From the NCBI RefSeq assembly GCF_901482695.1, contig NZ_LR590484.1, forward strand, positions 5,394,001 to 5,458,000: a stretch of DNA of 64,000 bases. Direction: 5' to 3'. Position numbers and translations under genes: made by a program. Below, in pieces: positions 17,733 to 27,135 of this stretch. The stretch is from Sphingobacterium thalpophilum. GTDB taxonomy: Bacteria > Bacteroidota > Bacteroidia > Sphingobacteriales > Sphingobacteriaceae. Under the pieces are notes generated by a model. It was given only the letters and a program-made list of their open reading frames with translations, did no database searches and was not told the origin of the DNA. Positions within the stretch are counted from its first letter, which is position 1, and every line of letters starts with the position of its first letter.

Positions 17733-19775
17733 TTACCAGACCAGAATCCTCTTCTCCGGGGCAACATACATTTTTGCCGTTGGCTGTACATCAAAAGCCT
17801 TATAGAATGCTTCCATATTGTACACTGGTCCGTTGACACGGAATTGCTCTGGGCTATGTGGATCTACTTTGAGACGCAAACGCATACGTTCATCACTGTT
17901 TTTGACCCGCCATACTTGTGCAAAGCTCAGAAAGAACCGTTGGTCTGGCGTGAAGCCGTCAATTTTGTCACTGCTTTGCCCCTGCTTCGTCAGCTTGAAC
18001 GCATCGTACGCAATATTTAGCCCCCCGATATCAGCTAGATTCTCTCCTAAAGTAAGTTCTCCATTCACATGCTGATTATCCAATAGCGTGAAACTTCCGT
18101 ACAATTTCGCGACCTGATTTGCCCGTTCAGTAAACTGTTTGGCATCCACCGCAGTCCACCAGTCGTTCAGATTACCAGCCTTATCATATTGCCTTCCCTG
18201 ATCATCAAAACCATGCGTCATTTCATGACCGATCACAGCACCAATTGCACCGTAATTGATGGCGTCGTCCGCATTGGCGTCAAAGAACGGAAATTGTAAT
18301 ATCCCTGCCGGGAATACAATCTCATTGTATGGAGGATTGTAATACGCATTCACAGTAGGTGTTGTCATCAACCATTCTGATTTGTCCACCGGCTTGCTGA
18401 TCTTACCAACCATTTCTTTGTAAGCGTGCTTTGCGGCCGACTGCAAATTGGCATAATAAGTATCCTTAGCGATCTGCACATCACTGTAATCTTTCCACTT
18501 TTCGGGATAGCCGATTTTCTTGGCAAAAGCTTCTAATTTTTCGATAGCCTTTTTCTTTGTTTCTGGAGTCATCCAATCCAGTTTTTCGATCCGGCTTTTA
18601 TACACTTTTTGTAGATTATCGACCAGCTCAAGCATGCGACGTTTCGCTTCGGGTTTAAAATAATCGTCAACGTACAATTTACCGACTATTTCTCCCAGAT
18701 GCTCGTCGGCAGCGCTCACGATTAGTTTCCAACGCTCCTTTTGCTGTTTTTGTCCATTGAGGGTCTTACCAAACAAATCGAACTTGGCATCCCGGAACTC
18801 TTTGCTGAGCGCACTCGCTGATGCATTCGCCAGATCCGCTTTTAGCTTTGTCTTCCATGCATCCAGAGACGCTGATTTCAACAAGTGGTTAAGAGCTACA
18901 TAAAACTTTGGTTGCTGTACCAAAATGGTGTCAGTCTTGACCTGAAGACGTTCCAATATATCTTTCCAGTTCAGATCTGGTGTCTGTTTCTGGAACTCGG
19001 CAACGGCAAACTTATTATAATTTTTGATCGGATCACGCAACTCAACCGGAGTGAGGTGTGATTTAGCAATTTCCGTCTCAAGACGCAGCACTTCTTCAGC
19101 AGCCTTCTGGGCGTTGGCTCCTTCTCCGATTAAGCCAAACAACTTAGTCAGATAAACAACATAGGCCTGCCGGATTCTCTTTGCTTTATCATCTTGATCC
19201 AGATAATAACTCGCCTCAGGCAGATTCAGTCCGCCTTGGAAGAACTGCAGTGCATTCTTATTGCTGATTCGGTCATCAGCGCCAACATAGAAAGTGAAAA
19301 GGTCACCTTCACCGTTTTTAAAACCATCTGCTGCATAAGCGATCAGTTCATCCGTGCTCTTCAGATTGTTAATCTTTTGTATAGCAGCTTCGATCGGCTT
19401 AGCGCCAAGTTTGTCAATCGTTATAGTGTCCATGCCACTCGTATAGAAATCTCCTGCTTTCTGCTGATCAGATCCCTCTTGGCTGTTTGATTGTGCCGCA
19501 TTCTCCAGGACAGTCCTCAACTTCTGCAAATTCTCATCTGCAAGAATATAAAACGAGCCCCAGCCCGTTTCAGAAGCTGGAATCTGTGTATTTTTCATCC
19601 AGTTACCATTTGCGTACTGGAAAAAATTATCGCCGGGGCTTACCGTTGTATCCATGCCAGATACATCAAAAAAGCTGGTCCTGGTCTCCTGTGAGCTTTC
19701 TTTGCTCGTGCGGGACTGACACGACATCATCACTGAGAGCAGAGAAAGCGTCCCCCATTTGATTTTTTGTATCAT
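17733..19775 (-). CDS. M13 family zinc endopeptidase (neprilysin/PepO-like), lipoprotein
   Basis: Extracytoplasmic zinc metallo-endopeptidase of the neprilysin family. A lipoprotein leader ends in VMMSC (Cys19). The zinc site is intact: GHEMTHGFDD with HExxH at residues 517-521 and the third ligand E578 in LGENLADIGG. The substrate-binding NAYYNPPYNEIVFPAGILQ motif precedes it. 680 residues is normal for bacterial PepO proteins. The family's usual C-terminal Cys-x-x-Trp is altered to ILVW. It appears monocistronic; no clear terminator was found in the 140 bases before rplU. Confidence 0.93.
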   Translation of the reverse strand: MIQKIKWGTLSLLSVMMSCQSRTSKESSQETRTSFFDVSGMDTTVSPGDNFFQYANGNWMKNTQIPASETGWGSFYILADENLQKLRTVLENAAQSNSQEGSDQQKAGDFYTSGMDTITIDKLGAKPIEAAIQKINNLKSTDELIAYAADGFKNGEGDLFTFYVGADDRISNKNALQFFQGGLNLPEASYYLDQDDKAKRIRQAYVVYLTKLFGLIGEGANAQKAAEEVLRLETEIAKSHLTPVELRDPIKNYNKFAVAEFQKQTPDLNWKDILERLQVKTDTILVQQPKFYVALNHLLKSASLDAWKTKLKADLANASASALSKEFRDAKFDLFGKTLNGQKQQKERWKLIVSAADEHLGEIVGKLYVDDYFKPEAKRRMLELVDNLQKVYKSRIEKLDWMTPETKKKAIEKLEAFAKKIGYPEKWKDYSDVQIAKDTYYANLQSAAKHAYKEMVGKISKPVDKSEWLMTTPTVNAYYNPPYNEIVFPAGILQFPFFDANADDAINYGAIGAVIGHEMTHGFDDQGRQYDKAGNLNDWWTAVDAKQFTERANQVAKLYGSFTLLDNQHVNGELTLGENLADIGGLNIAYDAFKLTKQGQSSDKIDGFTPDQRFFLSFAQVWRVKNSDERMRLRLKVDPHSPEQFRVNGPVYNMEAFYKAFDVQPTAKMYVAPEKRILVW

Positions 19776-19842
19776 ACTTTATTAGATTAAAGAATATAGT
19801 TAAAGCTAAGCATATTTAGAACCTCCCAAAAACACGGTTCTT

Positions 19843-21351
19843 TTATTTCAAAAGTTTTACTTCATACAGGTCTTTTCTTCTGTCTTTCTTCACTTTGACC
19901 GTACCATATTCGTGAAGATCACGCAGTGCATACAGATCAACGTCTGCAATCAGCACCATTTCTGCATTTGGCGTAGCTTCTGCCTTTATAGCGTTGTTTG
20001 GAAATGCAAAATCAGAGGGCGTAAATACTGCCGACTGAGAATACTGAATGTCCATATTATTGACACGCGGCAGATTGCCCACTGAACCCGCAATGGCGAC
20101 ATAACACTCATTTTCTATTGCGCGCGCCTGTGCACAAGTTCGCACCCGAATATAACCATTCTGTGTATCAGTCATAAAAGGCACAAAAAGAATCTGCATC
20201 CCCTGATCAGCTAAAATGCGGCTCAACTCCGGAAACTCCACGTCATAACAAATTAGCAATCCTACCTTTCCGCAATCCGTGTCAAACACTTTTACCTCGC
20301 TTCCACCCACCATACCATAATACTTAAATTCGTTTGGCGTAATATGGATTTTTTTGAACTGATCAAGTTTACCATTACGGTGGCAAAGGTAAGATACATT
20401 ATAAAGCTTTTTATTTTCCACCAACGGCATGGACCCCGCTATAATATTCACGTTGTAAGATACAGCAAACTGCTGGATCCGGTCGATAATTTCGGCGGTA
20501 TGCTGCGCGAGCCGCTCCATTGCCAGTCGCTCGGGAAGATCATTATAAGGGCTCATCAACGGTGTATTAAAAAACTCAGGGAACATAATAAAATCCGTCC
20601 CGTAATCGCTGACCGTGTCCACGAAAAATTCAATCTGATCATAGAAAGCGTCAATATTATCGAAAAGGCGCATCTGCCACTGCACAAGTCCCAGTCTAAT
20701 CGTCTGCTTTGTGGTCGAAATGGATCGGGTATCTGCTTCATAATAGATATTATTCCATTCCAGAAGAGTGGCAAATTCCATGGACTCAGCATCCTCTGGC
20801 AGATAATGCTTCAAGATTTTTTTGACATGGAAATCATTGGAAAGCTGAAACGTCAGCGTAGGATCATAAATTTCCTTCCGCTTCACTTTTTCAATATATA
20901 ACCTCGGGCTCATTTTGTCCGCATAATTATGATAATTGGGAATCCTGCCACCAGCAATAATACATTTCAGATTCATCTGCTCACAAAGTTCCTTGCGGGC
21001 GTCATACAACCGCCGCCCTAGCCTCAGTGCCCGATGATCCGGATGTACGAATACCTCAATACCGTAGAGTGTATCGCCATCATCGCTATGTTTACTGAAC
21101 TTACCGTCGTCAATGATTTCATAGTAACTGTCATAAATATTATTTTTCTTGGAGTTAAGAATAATGGACAGCGCACACGCGACCACATGCCCATCGATCT
21201 CCACACAAAACTGTCCCTCAGGGAACAAGTCGATAAGATCCTGAATATTCTCTTTTGACCAAGTATCCCCGACACCATCGTAAGCTTTCTCCATTGATTT
21301 TTTCAGATCGACATAATCTTTCTTCGTCAAGTTGCGCACTTGAATATCCAT
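19843..21351 (-). CDS. GNAT acetyltransferase - carbon-nitrogen hydrolase fusion
   Basis: Bifunctional 502-residue protein. Residues 1-190 form a GNAT domain (VFVHPDHRALRLGRRLYDAR is the acetyl-CoA loop). Residues 215-500 form a nitrilase-superfamily amidase with the Glu-Lys-Cys triad visible in FPEFF, KKIHITPNE and LLICYDVEFPELS. This fusion is a known family (GNAT N-acetyltransferase/carbon-nitrogen hydrolase). Its physiological substrate is unclear; amide or acylated amine turnover is likely. Cytosolic, with no signal peptide. It appears to be a single-gene unit. Confidence 0.92.
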   Translation of the reverse strand: MDIQVRNLTKKDYVDLKKSMEKAYDGVGDTWSKENIQDLIDLFPEGQFCVEIDGHVVACALSIILNSKKNNIYDSYYEIIDDGKFSKHSDDGDTLYGIEVFVHPDHRALRLGRRLYDARKELCEQMNLKCIIAGGRIPNYHNYADKMSPRLYIEKVKRKEIYDPTLTFQLSNDFHVKKILKHYLPEDAESMEFATLLEWNNIYYEADTRSISTTKQTIRLGLVQWQMRLFDNIDAFYDQIEFFVDTVSDYGTDFIMFPEFFNTPLMSPYNDLPERLAMERLAQHTAEIIDRIQQFAVSYNVNIIAGSMPLVENKKLYNVSYLCHRNGKLDQFKKIHITPNEFKYYGMVGGSEVKVFDTDCGKVGLLICYDVEFPELSRILADQGMQILFVPFMTDTQNGYIRVRTCAQARAIENECYVAIAGSVGNLPRVNNMDIQYSQSAVFTPSDFAFPNNAIKAEATPNAEMVLIADVDLYALRDLHEYGTVKVKKDRRKDLYEVKLLK

Positions 21352-21447
21352 ATAAATCTCCTTTTGTATTTAGTTTTTCATAAAGTTAGCAAAAGCTGGG
21401 CCCAAGACCAAGCGTAGCTGTAGTTTCACAACCACATACAGAGAGAA

Positions 21448-21479
21448 AAAAAGGCGCCGAATGTTTCATCGCCGCCTAA
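21448..21479 (-). terminator. probable intrinsic terminator after the DUF3467 gene
   Basis: On the minus strand AGGCGGCGATG is partly complementary to CATTCGGCGCCT and is followed directly by T7. The stem has bulges. It lies 25 bases beyond the DUF3467 stop. Confidence 0.6.
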
Positions 21480-21503
21480 AATATCCGTATTTTTTTCTAT
21501 TGA

Positions 21504-21845
21504 TTATGCTTGACCTTGAGGAGTTCCGAAAGGAAATGCTACCGTAGGATCACCACCTTGCTGTGGCTGCTCGGCAACACCTGCATCTAGTTTGATTGGA
21601 CCGTTCAATGCTTCAAAACGGTTCACGTTGTCAACCAATGCACCCAAAAGACGTTTTGCGTGCTCTGGAGTCAAAACGATTCTTGATTTCACTTTTGCTT
21701 TTGGCACTCCTGGCATCACACGGATAAAGTCAACCACAAATTCTGTATTAGAGTGAGTGATAATCGCAAGATTTGAGTAGATTCCTTCCGCTACTTCTTC
21801 TGTCAGCTCAATGCTCAATTCGTTTTGATTTTGGTTATTTTCCAT
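21504..21845 (-). CDS. DUF3467 domain protein
   Basis: 113-residue cytosolic protein of the DUF3467 family, widespread in Bacteroidota. The region from ELTEEVAEGIYSNLAIITHS through FVVDFIRVMPGVPKAKVKSR to LTPEHAKRLLGALVDNVNRFE is the complete domain (residues 10-90). A low-complexity Gln/Gly/Pro tail follows. Function not established in the family; resemblance to small regulatory or chaperone-like proteins is only noted. Starts 37 bases after the M42 peptidase gene, so co-transcription is likely. Confidence 0.88.
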   Translation of the reverse strand: MENNQNQNELSIELTEEVAEGIYSNLAIITHSNTEFVVDFIRVMPGVPKAKVKSRIVLTPEHAKRLLGALVDNVNRFEALNGPIKLDAGVAEQPQQGGDPTVAFPFGTPQGQA

Positions 21846-21882
21846 AATAATTCTAAATGATAAGTTAATATAATCCTATTTT

Positions 21883-23001
21883 TTATTTTGTAAAAGTTCT
21901 AAAGTCCTGTCCATCTTCGATATGCAGTAAAGTTTGATAAATCAGACGGATCACATTGTCAACATCCTCTTTATGCACCATTTCTACCGTTGTATGCATA
22001 TATCGTAGAGGTAGCGAAATCAACGCCGAAGGCACCCCCCCGTTGCTGTATGCAAAGGCATCCGTGTCTGTACCCGTATACCGCGAACAGGCCTGACGCT
22101 GGAAAGGAATATTATTTTGCTCAGCCACCTGGACCAGCAATTTGTTTAAATTAACCTGTACCGCTGGCGCATACGACAATACAGGCCCCTTTCCGGAAGA
22201 TAAATCTCCCTGTGTGATTTTATTAATCATCGGTGTCTGCGTATCGTGCGTTACATCCGTCACAATAGCCACATTAGGTTTGATACGGTCGGCAATCATC
22301 TCAGCTCCCCGCAATCCGATCTCTTCCTGCACCGAATTTACGATATATAATCCAAACGGCAATTTCTTTTTATTTTCTTTCAGCAGGCGGGCTACCTCCG
22401 CGATCATAAAACCGCCAGCGCGGTTGTCCAGTGCCCGACCGACATAATAACGATCATTCAGAATAGAGAATGTGTCCTCGTAAGTAATGACACAGCCCAC
22501 ATGAACCCCGAGTGCCTCCACTTCTTCCTTTGAGCTGCAGCCACAGTCCAAAAATATATTTTTCAAAGAAGGGTTTTCTTCTTTCTCGCCAGCACGTGTG
22601 TGAATGGCAGGCCAGCCAAACACAGCCTTCACAATACCCCTATCAGTATGGATGTTGACACGCTTGGACGGTGCAATCTGATGATCTGAGCCTCCGTTAC
22701 GCACCACGTAGATCAAACCGTCTTTGGTAATGTAGTTCACAAACCAAGAAATCTCATCCGCATGCGCCTCAATAACCACTTTATAAGCAGCTTTCGGATT
22801 GATTATACCGACAGCAGTGCCATAATTGTCTACAAACGTCTCGTCGACATATGGCTTTAGATAATCCAGCCACACACGCTGTCCATCCCACTCAAATCCG
22901 GTGGGCGAAGCATTGTTTATATATTTTTCGAAAAATAAAAGCGAATCTTTTGTTACGACAGCAGCCGTTTTTGGTTCTTTTTTCTTATTCTTTTCAGCCA
23001 T
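21883..23001 (-). CDS. M42 family metallo-aminopeptidase
   Basis: Co-catalytic di-metal aminopeptidase of the M42 (glutamyl aminopeptidase/FrvX) family, forming large tetrahedral cytosolic assemblies. Metal ligand motifs: VIEAHADEISW (His and Asp), RALDNRAGG (bridging Asp), VNSVQEEIGLRGAE (catalytic Glu pair), VTDVTHDTQ (Asp) and the late RYMHTTVEMVHKED (His). 372 residues. A charged N-terminal extension (MAEKNKKKEPKTAAVV) precedes the domain. No signal peptide. Confidence 0.92.
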   Translation of the reverse strand: MAEKNKKKEPKTAAVVTKDSLLFFEKYINNASPTGFEWDGQRVWLDYLKPYVDETFVDNYGTAVGIINPKAAYKVVIEAHADEISWFVNYITKDGLIYVVRNGGSDHQIAPSKRVNIHTDRGIVKAVFGWPAIHTRAGEKEENPSLKNIFLDCGCSSKEEVEALGVHVGCVITYEDTFSILNDRYYVGRALDNRAGGFMIAEVARLLKENKKKLPFGLYIVNSVQEEIGLRGAEMIADRIKPNVAIVTDVTHDTQTPMINKITQGDLSSGKGPVLSYAPAVQVNLNKLLVQVAEQNNIPFQRQACSRYTGTDTDAFAYSNGGVPSALISLPLRYMHTTVEMVHKEDVDNVIRLIYQTLLHIEDGQDFRTFTK

Positions 23002-23103
23002 CTTTCCTTTCTGTTTACTTTCGTCAAAATATGAAAATTTCGATGAAATGCAAAAGTAAAAATGTTTTTTAGAATATTATCCCGACAATTCAATTTGATT
23101 TTA

Positions 23104-23132
23104 TTGAAAAATAAGATTAAACCTTATCTTTA
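23104..23132 (+). promoter_or_regulatory. probable promoter of lgt
   Basis: TTG at 23104-23106, an 18-base spacer, then TATCTTTA at 23125-23132, close to the Bacteroidota TTTG/TAnnTTTG pattern (last base differs). It lies 30 bases before the lgt ATG. Confidence 0.55.
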
Positions 23133-23162
23133 CCCTGATAATTTTAAATAGACTTATATCAT

Positions 23163-23978
23163 ATGAATTTTATACCAAGTGCCATACACTGGAATATTGA
23201 TCCCGAGATGTTCAACTTCGGGACGTTCGCCCTGCGTTATTATGCCTTATGCTGGCTCCTGGCGTTCTTTATTTCCTATGTAATTATGCTGCGCATTTTC
23301 AAAAAAGAAGGACGTACGCAGGAACAGCTGGACCAGCTTTCTATTTATATCTTCCTGGGCACTTTAATCGGCGCCCGCCTTGGACATTGTCTGTTTTATG
23401 ATTTTGATTATTATAAAGACCATATCTTAGAGATCTTCCTTCCCTTTAAATGGGATAAAACAGGTTTCCACGTGACCGGATTTGCGGGACTCGCATCCCA
23501 CGGTGGCGCCATCGGTATCCTTGTGGCCCTTTATCTATTCTGCCGTAAGACCAAAACAGATTTTTTATGGCTGGCAGACCGATTGGTAGTCGTAGTCCCG
23601 ATTGCGGGCGCTTTAATACGTATTGGGAACTTTTTCAATTCCGAAATGGTAGGCACTCCTTCAGATCTTCCCTGGGCAATCGTTTTCGAACGCCATGACA
23701 ACATTCCACGACATCCCGGACAGCTTTATGAGGCTGTCGCCTATATCATTATATTTCTTATCATCACCTCATTGTTTAAGTCAAACGCCAACCGTAAAAA
23801 AGGCTGGCTGTTCGGAGTATTCATGGTCTTGTTGTTTGGTGCACGCATGGTGCTTGAGCACTTTAAAATCGATCAGGAACCTTGGGAGCAAAGCATGTTT
23901 TTAAATATGGGTCAGCTATTGAGTGTACCCTTTATTTTGGTGGGTCTCTATTTTATCTTTCGCAAATCAAAAGCTTAA
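23163..23978 (+). CDS. lgt: prolipoprotein diacylglyceryl transferase
   Basis: Inner-membrane enzyme that transfers diacylglyceryl from phosphatidylglycerol to the lipobox Cys of prolipoproteins. Seven hydrophobic segments over 271 residues. Conserved motifs: ARLGHCLFYDF, ASHGGAIGILVAL (HGG loop), IRIGNFFNSEMVGTPSDLPWA (signature with the Asn and Glu), and RHPGQLYEAVAYI. Length and start are standard. It is alone on the plus strand with its own promoter. Several lipoprotein genes in this window are its likely clients. Confidence 0.96.
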   Translation: MNFIPSAIHWNIDPEMFNFGTFALRYYALCWLLAFFISYVIMLRIFKKEGRTQEQLDQLSIYIFLGTLIGARLGHCLFYDFDYYKDHILEIFLPFKWDKTGFHVTGFAGLASHGGAIGILVALYLFCRKTKTDFLWLADRLVVVVPIAGALIRIGNFFNSEMVGTPSDLPWAIVFERHDNIPRHPGQLYEAVAYIIIFLIITSLFKSNANRKKGWLFGVFMVLLFGARMVLEHFKIDQEPWEQSMFLNMGQLLSVPFILVGLYFIFRKSKA

Positions 23979-24044
23979 AAATTAAAGGTGGATTGATTTG
24001 CTGATCGCTTGAGTAATGGATGTGCAATCCCCCGACATTCGGCC

Positions 24045-24103
24045 GAGACTCCGTCATAGTGAATCCGAAGTGAGTCCATGATGAGTCCGTGGTGAGTCCG
24101 AGT
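24045..24103. repeat. four short tandem repeats of about 11 bp (TGAGTCCNNNN)
   Basis: Units begin at 24060 (TGAATCCGAAG), 24071 (TGAGTCCATGA), 24082 (TGAGTCCGTGG) and 24093 (TGAGTCCGAG), preceded by a degenerate GAGACTCCGTC. Period 11 bases. No ORF of credible composition runs through it. It fills the otherwise empty 300-base gap between lgt and the AraC-type gene. Confidence 0.75.
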
Positions 24104-24275
24104 CAATCACGTATTCAATATACACTGAGCTACCTCTAATAGCGGTCATATCTCCACGAAGAGGCGAAGTATACGACATCCAAAATACTACAACATATAC
24201 CTTAAATCTTACAAAGCGATGTGGGATTAATTTGTGATTTTTGGACTTAGATTTGTAACTTGTAATAAAAAACAG

Positions 24276-24848
24276 ATGAAACTTGCTATAAAGAACATGG
24301 TCTGCAATAGATGCATTATGGTTGTTGAAAATGAGCTTACCAAAATGGGCCTCCATATTAAACATATATCTTTAGGACAAGTTGAAATTGAAGAAACACT
24401 TAATAAGGATCAAACCGATCAGCTGGCAGGCAGCTTTTCTGCCCTAGGCTTTGAACTCATTGATGACAGACGTATGGTACTGATCGAGCAGGTAAAACAC
24501 CTTGTTCTGGATCTAGTAAGAAAACAGCATAATAATACCAACATGAACTTGTCGGAGATCATCAGCAAACAGGTCTACCATGATTACAATTATATTTCGA
24601 ATTTATTTTCAGAAGTGGAAGGCTTAACAATTGAAAAGTATTTTATTGGCCAAAAAATAGAGTATGTAAAAGAGTTGCTCGTATACGATGAGCTCACACT
24701 GAGTGAAATTGCTTATCAGCTCAACTACTCGAGTGTTGCGTACCTGAGCAATCAGTTTAAAAAAGTGACCGGCCTGACGCCAAGCCATTTTAAACATATA
24801 AAGGAAAATAAACGCAAACCACTGGACAAAATCAACGGCCCAGGATAA
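24276..24848 (+). CDS. AraC-type transcriptional regulator with HMA-like N-terminal domain
   Basis: 190 residues from the ATG at 24276 (MKLAIKNMVCNRCIMVV); an earlier in-frame Met adds 14 unconvincing residues. Residues 1-72 resemble a heavy-metal-associated (ferredoxin-like) domain with CxxC (C10, C13). Residues 95-180 hold an AraC/XylS double HTH (SEIISKQVYHDYNYISNLF and LTLSEIAYQLNYSSVAYLSN, then FKKVTGLTPSHFK). This pairing recurs in Bacteroidota. Metal or redox sensing is plausible but not shown. It is not next to an obvious metal-transport target. Confidence 0.85.
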   Translation: MKLAIKNMVCNRCIMVVENELTKMGLHIKHISLGQVEIEETLNKDQTDQLAGSFSALGFELIDDRRMVLIEQVKHLVLDLVRKQHNNTNMNLSEIISKQVYHDYNYISNLFSEVEGLTIEKYFIGQKIEYVKELLVYDELTLSEIAYQLNYSSVAYLSNQFKKVTGLTPSHFKHIKENKRKPLDKINGPG

Positions 24849-24919
24849 CTAAGCTGCTCGCTCGGACAGCCATCCGGAATTCTGAAAGATATTCGAGCGG
24901 GCAAACGTCAAAAAACAGA

Positions 24920-24943
24920 AAAGGCTTCCGGGAGGAAGCCTTT
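24920..24943. terminator. bidirectional intrinsic terminator
   Basis: 10-bp stem AAAGGCTTCC / GGAAGCCTTT with loop GGGA, between the convergent AraC-type gene and DUF4954 gene. It ends 5 bases from the DUF4954 stop. Confidence 0.82.
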
Positions 24944-24947
24944 CTCT

Positions 24948-27128
24948 TTAAAATTGCCCTTTCAAATTAGCAACCCTTATCTTAAATATCTCCAGTTCCT
25001 TTTGCTGCTGTTTGATAAAAGAATTCTCTTCCAGCTTTCCAACGACGATATCGCGTTCCTCGTCATTGGCATATACCATATTTTTGAACGGATTTTTATA
25101 ATCCTTAGCCCGCGATTTATAAATCTGCTCGCCTATCCAAATACGATGTTCCAAAGCCTGATTCAACAAATGTACGATTTTATCTTCAGATAATTCAAGA
25201 CCTTCAAGAGTCAATATCTCAACCAAAGACAGGAGTGCATGTCTGCGTTTATCAGACGGATATTCTTTACTTTTTTCGTGGTACAATTCATGGATATCAT
25301 CCCATGTACTCATCTTTTCGGATCTGATATCTTCAAGCAGCTGCTGCAGCGCGCCGCTTTCGATAAGCTGACCACCGATGTTTTCCCACTCTGTACGCTT
25401 GCCGTCCACAAGATCCTTTAGAATAGCACTAAGCGAATGACCCTCTTCCAGCGCATCCATCAGGTGCAATGTGCCATAGTACTTGATAAAAGAACAGTAG
25501 AGCTGGTACGCTTCCCCCACTTTTTGAATGACAGTAGGCCGCCGGGAGTTCTCAGCATCGGTCCAAATAATCGTTTTATCTTTTAGATCAGCCGGTTTAG
25601 CGAGCAGTTTACGCCCTGCTTCAATCCGTTCAGCCCGGGTGCCCTGTACTCCCGGGTTCAGGGTATCGGCCACGGCAAGAGCTAAGATATCGAGTCCGGC
25701 AAACATTTCATTGACGGTATCTGGAGCCAGCATATCATATTCGAAATACTGATTTTTGAAATGCCTGTTGTCACGCGCCTCATATTTATTCGCATTACGT
25801 ACCAAGGCGTACATATTGTACATAAACCAATAACCGGGGATCAACACCAGCCTATCATGCTGCACATCGTTGCTAACTAATGTAAACGGCAACTGAATAT
25901 CAAGTTCGTATAGAAAATCCCCTTTTACAATAAGACAATACGATGCAAATCGCGAATTATGCTTAAGACTGACACAGAGCCCGGGCCAAAAGCCCCTACC
26001 TGCTATAATCTCCCCATCTGCGGCCCTTGAATTGTGATTGGATCCCACTGTTGCGCCAGCAGCCATATTGCTTTGCCCCATGACCAGCGCAGCGCACAAA
26101 AATGAGTTATTGTGATGCTGCTCATGCGCAGGAAAAATCAGTGAATTTAAAACCTCACAGCACGAGATGGTCGAATTGTCACCCAGATAAGAATTAATCA
26201 AACGGGCGCCGTACTTGAGCTGCGAATAGGAAGCCAGGATAAAACGCACCGCTTTGACCCCATAAAAAATACGGCAGCCGTAACCGATGATACCGTTGAC
26301 CAGCTCACATCCTTCTCCGATCTGTGTATAGGATTCCTGCGAAGAGTTGACCGTAACATTTTTTAATTTATTGACCCCTTTGATATACGCATCAGTTCCG
26401 ATCTTAACGTTTTTGATGGTAAATGTGTTCTTGATCACGCAGCGGTCGCCGATCTGACTGTAATAACCACGCTGGGTACCAAATTTCTGATCGGTCAGTT
26501 TCTCAAATCGTTTCTGCAGTATAACATCATGCCGATTGCGGGTCCATAAATAAACATCAGCTGCCTGCATCCCGTCAAATGGGTAAACAGACCGAGCTCC
26601 GTTTTCATTGCAAAGCTCCAGCTGTATCCGTTTTCCGGGTTCCTCACCGTCACGCAAAATTCCGTTTCCAAACTTGGCAGTACTACCAGTTTCCATCTCC
26701 TTGATCTGGCTCAGTAATACTTCATTACCGATAATGAAGTAAGACAGGTAACCTACATGGTGAACAGCGACGTCATCACCGAAGTCCGAACTAATAATGG
26801 TCGAGTGATACAGCCCTATAGGAAGCTGTAAGTTACGGTATTCCAAATAACTTGGACTGAGGTTGCCAATACGCACCAGGCCGTAAAATTTACAGTTCTG
26901 AATTTGATTGGGGTTAAAAATTGCTGACACTTTAATTTTAGACCAGTCGCTCGCCCAATTGCCATTGGCTACAAGCTGCTCGATTTCTGTTGCAGTGAGA
27001 TCTCTGTAATCACTGCGCGGATTTTGCTGAAAACGCAACGTATACTCGTCCTGCCCCTCACGAAGAAACTCACTTGGGATAAACCCATATCCCAGTTGTT
27101 CCAAAGGTCTCTTTTTTAATACACTCAT
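24948..27128 (-). CDS. DUF4954 family protein with left-handed beta-helix
   Basis: 726-residue cytosolic protein of the DUF4954 family. The central region (about residues 75-420) is built from hexapeptide-like repeats typical of left-handed beta-helices of acyl- and nucleotidyl-transferases, e.g. IGDRCVIKNTFTIKNVKIG, IGEGCELVNGIIGYGCRIF and LGDNSTISCCEVLNSLIF. A His-rich loop (AHEQHHNNSFLCAALVMGQ) and NHNSRAADGEI are conserved-looking and could be a catalytic site. The C-terminal 250 residues are helical. It follows glmS after 7 bases, so co-expression with hexosamine synthesis is likely. Biochemical function unknown. Confidence 0.88.
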   Translation of the reverse strand: MSVLKKRPLEQLGYGFIPSEFLREGQDEYTLRFQQNPRSDYRDLTATEIEQLVANGNWASDWSKIKVSAIFNPNQIQNCKFYGLVRIGNLSPSYLEYRNLQLPIGLYHSTIISSDFGDDVAVHHVGYLSYFIIGNEVLLSQIKEMETGSTAKFGNGILRDGEEPGKRIQLELCNENGARSVYPFDGMQAADVYLWTRNRHDVILQKRFEKLTDQKFGTQRGYYSQIGDRCVIKNTFTIKNVKIGTDAYIKGVNKLKNVTVNSSQESYTQIGEGCELVNGIIGYGCRIFYGVKAVRFILASYSQLKYGARLINSYLGDNSTISCCEVLNSLIFPAHEQHHNNSFLCAALVMGQSNMAAGATVGSNHNSRAADGEIIAGRGFWPGLCVSLKHNSRFASYCLIVKGDFLYELDIQLPFTLVSNDVQHDRLVLIPGYWFMYNMYALVRNANKYEARDNRHFKNQYFEYDMLAPDTVNEMFAGLDILALAVADTLNPGVQGTRAERIEAGRKLLAKPADLKDKTIIWTDAENSRRPTVIQKVGEAYQLYCSFIKYYGTLHLMDALEEGHSLSAILKDLVDGKRTEWENIGGQLIESGALQQLLEDIRSEKMSTWDDIHELYHEKSKEYPSDKRRHALLSLVEILTLEGLELSEDKIVHLLNQALEHRIWIGEQIYKSRAKDYKNPFKNMVYANDEERDIVVGKLEENSFIKQQQKELEIFKIRVANLKGQF

Positions 27129-27135
27129 GCGCCTC

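Noticed and set aside
24045..24103. CRISPR array
   Set aside because: Repeats are only 7 conserved bases in an 11-base period with no spacers and no cas genes nearby.
24054..24365. 103-codon minus-strand ORF over the 11-bp repeats
   Set aside because: Its end is made of the short tandem repeats, composition is unlike a protein, and it overlaps the AraC-type gene.
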